A stretch of DNA of 42,998 nucleotides from Candidatus Kapaibacterium sp. (lineage in GTDB: Bacteria > Bacteroidota > Ignavibacteria > Kapaibacteriales > UBA2268). The DNA lies in NCBI GenBank assembly GCA_026390675.1, contig JAPLFM010000175.1:1-42998 (forward strand). The letters run 5' to 3'. Both the position numbers and the translations under genes were made by a program. The notes under the pieces were generated by a model. The model did not search any database. It was given only the letters and a program-made list of their open reading frames with translations, and was not told where the DNA came from. This document shows positions 38,280 through 42,998 of this stretch, in pieces. The first letter of the stretch is position 1, and every line of letters starts with the position of its first letter.

Positions 38280-39770
38280 TTGTTAAATATGAAGAACAAC
38301 AAGTTCAAATTATTATTTTTTTACGCTTTTGTAATTTCAGTCTTTTCTACTGGAACCTTTCTTGTTTTAAGGTTTGGAAAGATATTAGAGATTCATAAAT
38401 TTAGTACTGAAGTAATTGGCAATACTCTTTCTTCCTTTAAAAGTGAATTAAATCCACATAATACTCTTACTGCCTTTGATATTTTTTATAATGATGTTTT
38501 CTTAAATTTACACAGTCCATTAACTATTCTGTTTTTGCAAATAATTTCAATAATTGTATTGTCAAGAATATTAGGATATCTTTGCAATAAGATAGGTCAA
38601 CCTTCAGTAATTGGCGAAATTATAGCGGGAATAATATTAGGACCTTCTATTTTAGGTTACTACTTTCCTTCAATTTCATCTTATCTTTTTCCACTTAAGT
38701 CTCTAGCAAACCTACAATTTTTAAGTCAAATAGGTTTAATTTTATTCATGTTTGTAGTCGGAATGGAATTAGATTTAAAGCTGTTAAAAAATAGAGCTCA
38801 AGAAGCTGTAATAATTAGCCATTCAAGTATTGTAACTCCTTTTTTTATGGGTGTAACTTTATCATATTTTTTATATGATAAATTTGCTCCTATAAATGCA
38901 TCTTTTATTGAGTTTGCATTATTTATTGGAACAGCTATGAGTATAACTGCTTTTCCAGTGCTTGCAAGAATAATTCAAGAAAAGGGACTTTCTAATACAT
39001 ATTTAGGAAGTATGGCTATTACTTGTGCTGCAGCCGATGATGTATCTGCTTGGTGCATTTTAGCTGCAGTAATTGCTATTATCAAAGCAGGTACTTTTTT
39101 AAACGCCTTCTTTAATATTGCAGCAATCACTTCGTTTGTTTTATTTATGATTTATTATTTTAAACCTTTAATTAGAAATCTTGGTTCTCTTTATATTGAT
39201 AAGCCTCACAACAATAAAACAATTATGGCTTTTGTATTTGTTATTTTGCTTACTTCTTCTTTTGTAACAGAATCATTAGGACTTCAGGCTTTATTTGGAG
39301 CTTTTTTGGCTGGAGTTATTATGCCTGATAATCTACATTTTAAAAAATTGCTTATTAAGAAAGTTGAAGATATTAGTTTAGTGCTTCTTTTACCTTTATT
39401 TTTTGTTTTTACTGGGCTTAGAACTCAGATAGGATTAGTTTCAAGTGGCGAACTTTGGTTCTATGCTATTATAGTATTAATAACCGCTGTTATGGGAAAG
39501 TTTTTTGGTAGTACTCTAAGTGCAAGGTTTGTTGGTATGTCATGGAAAGACTCTTTTTTACTTGGTACATTGATGAACACAAGAGGACTAATGGAGTTAA
39601 TAGTTTTAAATATTGGTTATGATTTAGGAATCTTAAAACCCGAAATTTTTACAATTTTAGTATTAATGGCTCTTACAACAACATTTATGACATCACCAAT
39701 TTTATCAATAATAAACTTTATTTTTAAAGAAAAAAATGAAACTGAAGTGAAAATAATTGATACTATTTAA
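38280..39770 (+). CDS. cation:proton antiporter (CPA2 family)
   Basis: LGYLCNKIGQPSVIGEIIAGIILGPSILGYYFP, FMFVVGMELDLKLLK, GTAMSITAFPVLARII, ALFGAFLAGVIMPD. Confidence 0.92.
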   Translation: MLNMKNNKFKLLFFYAFVISVFSTGTFLVLRFGKILEIHKFSTEVIGNTLSSFKSELNPHNTLTAFDIFYNDVFLNLHSPLTILFLQIISIIVLSRILGYLCNKIGQPSVIGEIIAGIILGPSILGYYFPSISSYLFPLKSLANLQFLSQIGLILFMFVVGMELDLKLLKNRAQEAVIISHSSIVTPFFMGVTLSYFLYDKFAPINASFIEFALFIGTAMSITAFPVLARIIQEKGLSNTYLGSMAITCAAADDVSAWCILAAVIAIIKAGTFLNAFFNIAAITSFVLFMIYYFKPLIRNLGSLYIDKPHNNKTIMAFVFVILLTSSFVTESLGLQALFGAFLAGVIMPDNLHFKKLLIKKVEDISLVLLLPLFFVFTGLRTQIGLVSSGELWFYAIIVLITAVMGKFFGSTLSARFVGMSWKDSFLLGTLMNTRGLMELIVLNIGYDLGILKPEIFTILVLMALTTTFMTSPILSIINFIFKEKNETEVKIIDTI

Positions 39771-39802
39771 AGGACATTGAATTTTAATTATAACTAACTT
39801 TA

Positions 39803-41500
39803 TTAGGTAATTAAATTAGCTTCTGCTTGGATAATAGGAATTTTAATCATAACTTTAGTGCCAATATTTAGTTGAGATTTTATATGCAATTCACCACCTA
39901 TAATTTTTAGAATTTGTTTTACAAGTGCTAAACCCATACCTACCCCAGGTATATTCCCAACATTTTCTCCTCTATAAAATATTTCAGTTACTCTTGATAT
40001 ATCTGTCTCTGGAATTCCAATTCCCTTATCTTCTATTGATAAAATATGAAAATTTCCAACTTTTTCACAAGTGATCTTTGCATAAACAACATCTTTTGAA
40101 TAACGTAAAACATTGTCTAATATATTTTCTACTATTGGAGCAATTGATTCTATACTATACTGAAGTATCAAGCTTTCAGGTATATTTAAATCAAAATTTA
40201 AAGGTTTATCAACAAAACTATTATAAGATGATATCTTGTTTCTAAACACATCAATTAATTTTATACCTGCTGCCGATGTTACCTTAACCTCATTTACTTG
40301 TTCATATTTATTAATATTTAACAAAACCATTGATAAATAATCAATGACAAGTAAATTTCTTGAAGTAAGTTTGTTTATTTCAGCTTTTTCAAGTCTGTCA
40401 TAATGATTTTTTAATATTTCTGAATTGTTTCTAACTATTGTAAGTGGTGTTCTAAATTCGTGAGAAACCATTAGTAAGAATTTTGTTTTTAGTTCTGAAT
40501 ATTTCTTTTCACTTTCTGCTGTAAATTCTGCTTTTTTTCTCAAACTAATTTGACTTTCAAGTTCATTAATAGTATATTCCAAATCAGATGTTCTCATTTT
40601 AATCAGAGATTCTAATTCGTCTTTTGAGCGTTCCAAAACTTTTTGAGCTACTTTTTGGTCTGTTATATCAATAAATGATTCAACTAAATATTCAGCACCA
40701 AAAATTGTAGTAACAATGTTTTTTCTCAATACATCAATACTTTTACCATTTATATCTTTAAGTTTTGATTCAAAATGATTATTTGCAATGTTGTTTTCTT
40801 GTTTTAAAAAGTTACTTATTGGTTTATTGGTTAATTCTGTATGGGTTGTACCAATTAGTTTGTTAGCCATTGGGTTACTTTTTAGTATAGCGCCGGTTTC
40901 TTTAAATGCTATTATTACACCTGCTTGAATTGCATTTAGAATTGTATTAATATCATCTTGACTTTCGTATGTTTCTACTACTTGTCCATGTTTTAAATTT
41001 CCAATCTCTGATTTAAGATTTTGATTTTCTTTAGAAAAAAAAGTATTATCTAATGCATAAGTTAAAAAATCAGATTGAAGTTCACAGAATTTTATACAAG
41101 ATTCTTTATCTTCCATCCAATGCTCATCAAGTACAAGTAAAATTAAGTATTCTGTTCCAAAACTACAAGATAATGGTATTAATACATAATAAGTTTTGTT
41201 TTCTCTAGATAGTAATTCAGGATAAAATATTACACCTCCTGAATTTAACGATTGACCTACAATTCCTTTGCTTGAAAGATTTTCAAATTCTTTTATAGAT
41301 AATTCTTGAAACTCTTCTTTGATAGTGGAATGATGTTCAAACATAAATGTTTCTTTATCTAAATTGTATAATGAAACAAATTTGATATTAGGAAGAATCG
41401 TGAAATTATTGAGAGTGGACACAACAATATCGCTATCTAATGCAATTTTTTTTGAAAGAGATAGTGAACTTAAATTTTGTAATAGTATAATTGATTCCAT
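39803..41500 (-). CDS. PAS-domain sensor histidine kinase
   Basis: FLLMVSHEFRTPLTIVRNNSEIL (HisKA), ENILDNVLRYSKDV, IEDKGIGIPETD, GVGMGLALVKQILKIIGG. Confidence 0.93.
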   Translation of the reverse strand: MESIILLQNLSSLSLSKKIALDSDIVVSTLNNFTILPNIKFVSLYNLDKETFMFEHHSTIKEEFQELSIKEFENLSSKGIVGQSLNSGGVIFYPELLSRENKTYYVLIPLSCSFGTEYLILLVLDEHWMEDKESCIKFCELQSDFLTYALDNTFFSKENQNLKSEIGNLKHGQVVETYESQDDINTILNAIQAGVIIAFKETGAILKSNPMANKLIGTTHTELTNKPISNFLKQENNIANNHFESKLKDINGKSIDVLRKNIVTTIFGAEYLVESFIDITDQKVAQKVLERSKDELESLIKMRTSDLEYTINELESQISLRKKAEFTAESEKKYSELKTKFLLMVSHEFRTPLTIVRNNSEILKNHYDRLEKAEINKLTSRNLLVIDYLSMVLLNINKYEQVNEVKVTSAAGIKLIDVFRNKISSYNSFVDKPLNFDLNIPESLILQYSIESIAPIVENILDNVLRYSKDVVYAKITCEKVGNFHILSIEDKGIGIPETDISRVTEIFYRGENVGNIPGVGMGLALVKQILKIIGGELHIKSQLNIGTKVMIKIPIIQAEANLIT

Positions 41501-41522
41501 AATATTAACTATTTAACTTTGG

Positions 41523-42392
41523 TTAACCACCAAGTAATTCCCTCATTTCAATTACTTCTCTTTTAAAAACAGGCAGATTTTTTGTAAAGAACTGTTTGTC
41601 AATATCAATATGTTTCCATATATCTTTGTTTAAAGTAGGTACTAAATCAGTTCCAGAATCTCCTATTCTCAACATTGAAGAAGCTACCATTGCCAAATGA
41701 ACTATAGTTGCATGTGAATGAAATTTACCATCAACTAAACCAGAGTATTGATTTTCAAACATTGTACTTATATCTTTAGGTAATTTCCATTTTTCTGAAA
41801 GTAATTGTGCAATCAAAGAGTGAGTAATTCCCAAAACAGCTTTTTCAACATCTCTTAATTTCATTTTTTTAGCTTTGCCTGCTCCCACAACTTTTGAATA
41901 AAGTTCAGGTACACCAATTAAAAAAAACAGTTTGCCAATACCATGTATAATTCCAGCTACAAAAAGATCTTCAGGATTTGGCAACCTTAGTTCTTTAGCC
42001 AAATTTCTGCTAATTGAACCCACAGCAAATGAATATTCCCACAAGTCTATTGGACGCAAGCCATCTGTCTCTTTTGCTCCAGAAAAAAGCTTCATAATAG
42101 CTAATGCTAATACAATTGCTTTAATTTCCTTTGTTCCAATTATAAATACAGCATCTTGAATTGAAGTTACTTTTCTTAAATTACCGTAAATTGCTGAATT
42201 TGATACTTTAAGTACTTTGACTGCTGATGACTGATCTTGTGAAATAACATTCGCAATATCTGTAGCACTACACATAGGGTTAGCCATAGCTGTAGTTAAA
42301 GCTGTGTAAATAGTTGGCAAAGTTGGAAAATCATTCAACTTTGACATTATATTTTTAAGGATATTATCCCTGTTCTGTTCTGCTATGCTCAT
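41523..42392 (-). CDS. HDOD-domain signalling protein
   Basis: LNDFPTLPTIYTALTTAMANPMCSATDIANVISQDQSSAVKVLKVSNSAIYG ... FVAGIIHGIGKLFFL. Confidence 0.92.
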   Translation of the reverse strand: MSIAEQNRDNILKNIMSKLNDFPTLPTIYTALTTAMANPMCSATDIANVISQDQSSAVKVLKVSNSAIYGNLRKVTSIQDAVFIIGTKEIKAIVLALAIMKLFSGAKETDGLRPIDLWEYSFAVGSISRNLAKELRLPNPEDLFVAGIIHGIGKLFFLIGVPELYSKVVGAGKAKKMKLRDVEKAVLGITHSLIAQLLSEKWKLPKDISTMFENQYSGLVDGKFHSHATIVHLAMVASSMLRIGDSGTDLVPTLNKDIWKHIDIDKQFFTKNLPVFKREVIEMRELLGG

Positions 42393-42693
42393 TATTTGCT
42401 ATGTTAATTACAGCTGCGTTAAACAAATCTATTTCTATAGGTAAAGAACATTCAAAATCCATAAGTGCCTCTAATATTGCTTTTGCGGCTGACAACTCTT
42501 CTGGTGAAATATCTACTGAATCTTCTAAACCTTCTACCAATACACCTGGAATGCTCCAAGTAACAAAAATCTTTTTATGCCTTTCACCAAGTTCAACTCC
42601 CTTAGCCAACATCAAATAGCCTTGTCTATTTTTGATGTCTTCGGCTAAAATCATTCCTTCTTTGATTTCTTCTATTTTAACGTAGCTTGCCAT
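42364..42693 (-). CDS. small regulatory protein resembling N-terminal (DUF3391-like) HD-GYP-associated domains
   Basis: VKIEEIKEGMILAEDIKNRQGYLMLAKGVELGERHKKIFVTWSIPGVLVEG; overlaps the HDOD gene by 29 nt, indicating coupling. Confidence 0.65.
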   Translation of the reverse strand: MASYVKIEEIKEGMILAEDIKNRQGYLMLAKGVELGERHKKIFVTWSIPGVLVEGLEDSVDISPEELSAAKAILEALMDFECSLPIEIDLFNAAVINIANNEHSRTEQG

Positions 42694-42865
42694 TTCATTT
42701 AAATTAAGTTAACTTTATACAAAACATAAAAGACAAATTTAATAAAAAAATTACTTTAAATATTAAACTAATCATAGAAATTAAAAAAAAAACTAATTTA
42801 AGAGTAAATATCTTTATAAACAACATTTAAAATCTACTTTATGGATATAGAAATTAAAATCTTTC

Positions 42866-42998
42866 TTAATTGAAAAATGAATTGTAAATCCTATGTCCAT
42901 AATTTGCAAAATTTGAAAAGTATCCTGTATACCATTGGCATAACGACGCTCCACTTGATAATGAATCATCAAAATCACTTTTAAACTCTATACCACCA
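42866..42998 (-). CDS. C-terminal fragment of a CDS running off the window edge
   Basis: Reverse strand open frame GGIEFKSDFDDSLSSGASLCQWYTGYFSNFANYGHRIYNSFFN*; protein-like but short. Confidence 0.4.
   Translation of the reverse strand, partial: GGIEFKSDFDDSLSSGASLCQWYTGYFSNFANYGHRIYNSFFN

Noticed and set aside
37952-38398. 148-aa plus-strand ORF
   Set aside because: Starts antisense in rpsD, crosses AT-rich intergenic DNA and ends out of frame inside the antiporter; not protein-like.

Overview
42,998-bp AT-rich chromosomal window, probably from a Bacteroidota/Ignavibacteria/Kapabacteria-like bacterium. This lineage guess rests on type IX secretion (T9SS) C-terminal sorting tails and a flagellar hook gene block occurring in the same window. 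Recognisable content, left to right: truncated N-terminus of a secreted protein; four-helix-bundle (PF05635-like) gene in a heptamer-repeat island; arsR-arsM; multi-PAS histidine kinase; two tandem paralogous IgGFc-binding-like T9SS proteins; penicillin-binding protein 1A; a RhuM-family gene apparently inserted behind PBP1A with a decayed copy of the PBP1A 3' end; two T9SS cargo proteins; YciI-like; NUDIX; rsmI with a 39-bp tandem-repeat tail running into an N-terminally truncated dut; a mosaic accessory island (about 23.8-30.5 kb); motE-fliK-flgD-(TIGR02530-like)-flgE; lipoprotein; rpsD; CPA2 antiporter; PAS histidine kinase-HDOD-regulatory protein operon. The island holds Rhs core fragments, orphan Rhs tip/candidate immunity modules, PIN and HicBA toxin-antitoxin genes, two paralogous PD-(D/E)XK-like genes, and a repeated ~230-bp terminal-inverted-repeat element with a shared leader. 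It is the most unusual part of the window. No rRNA, tRNA, CRISPR array or intact transposase was recognised. All calls are from reading the sequence; no database search was run.
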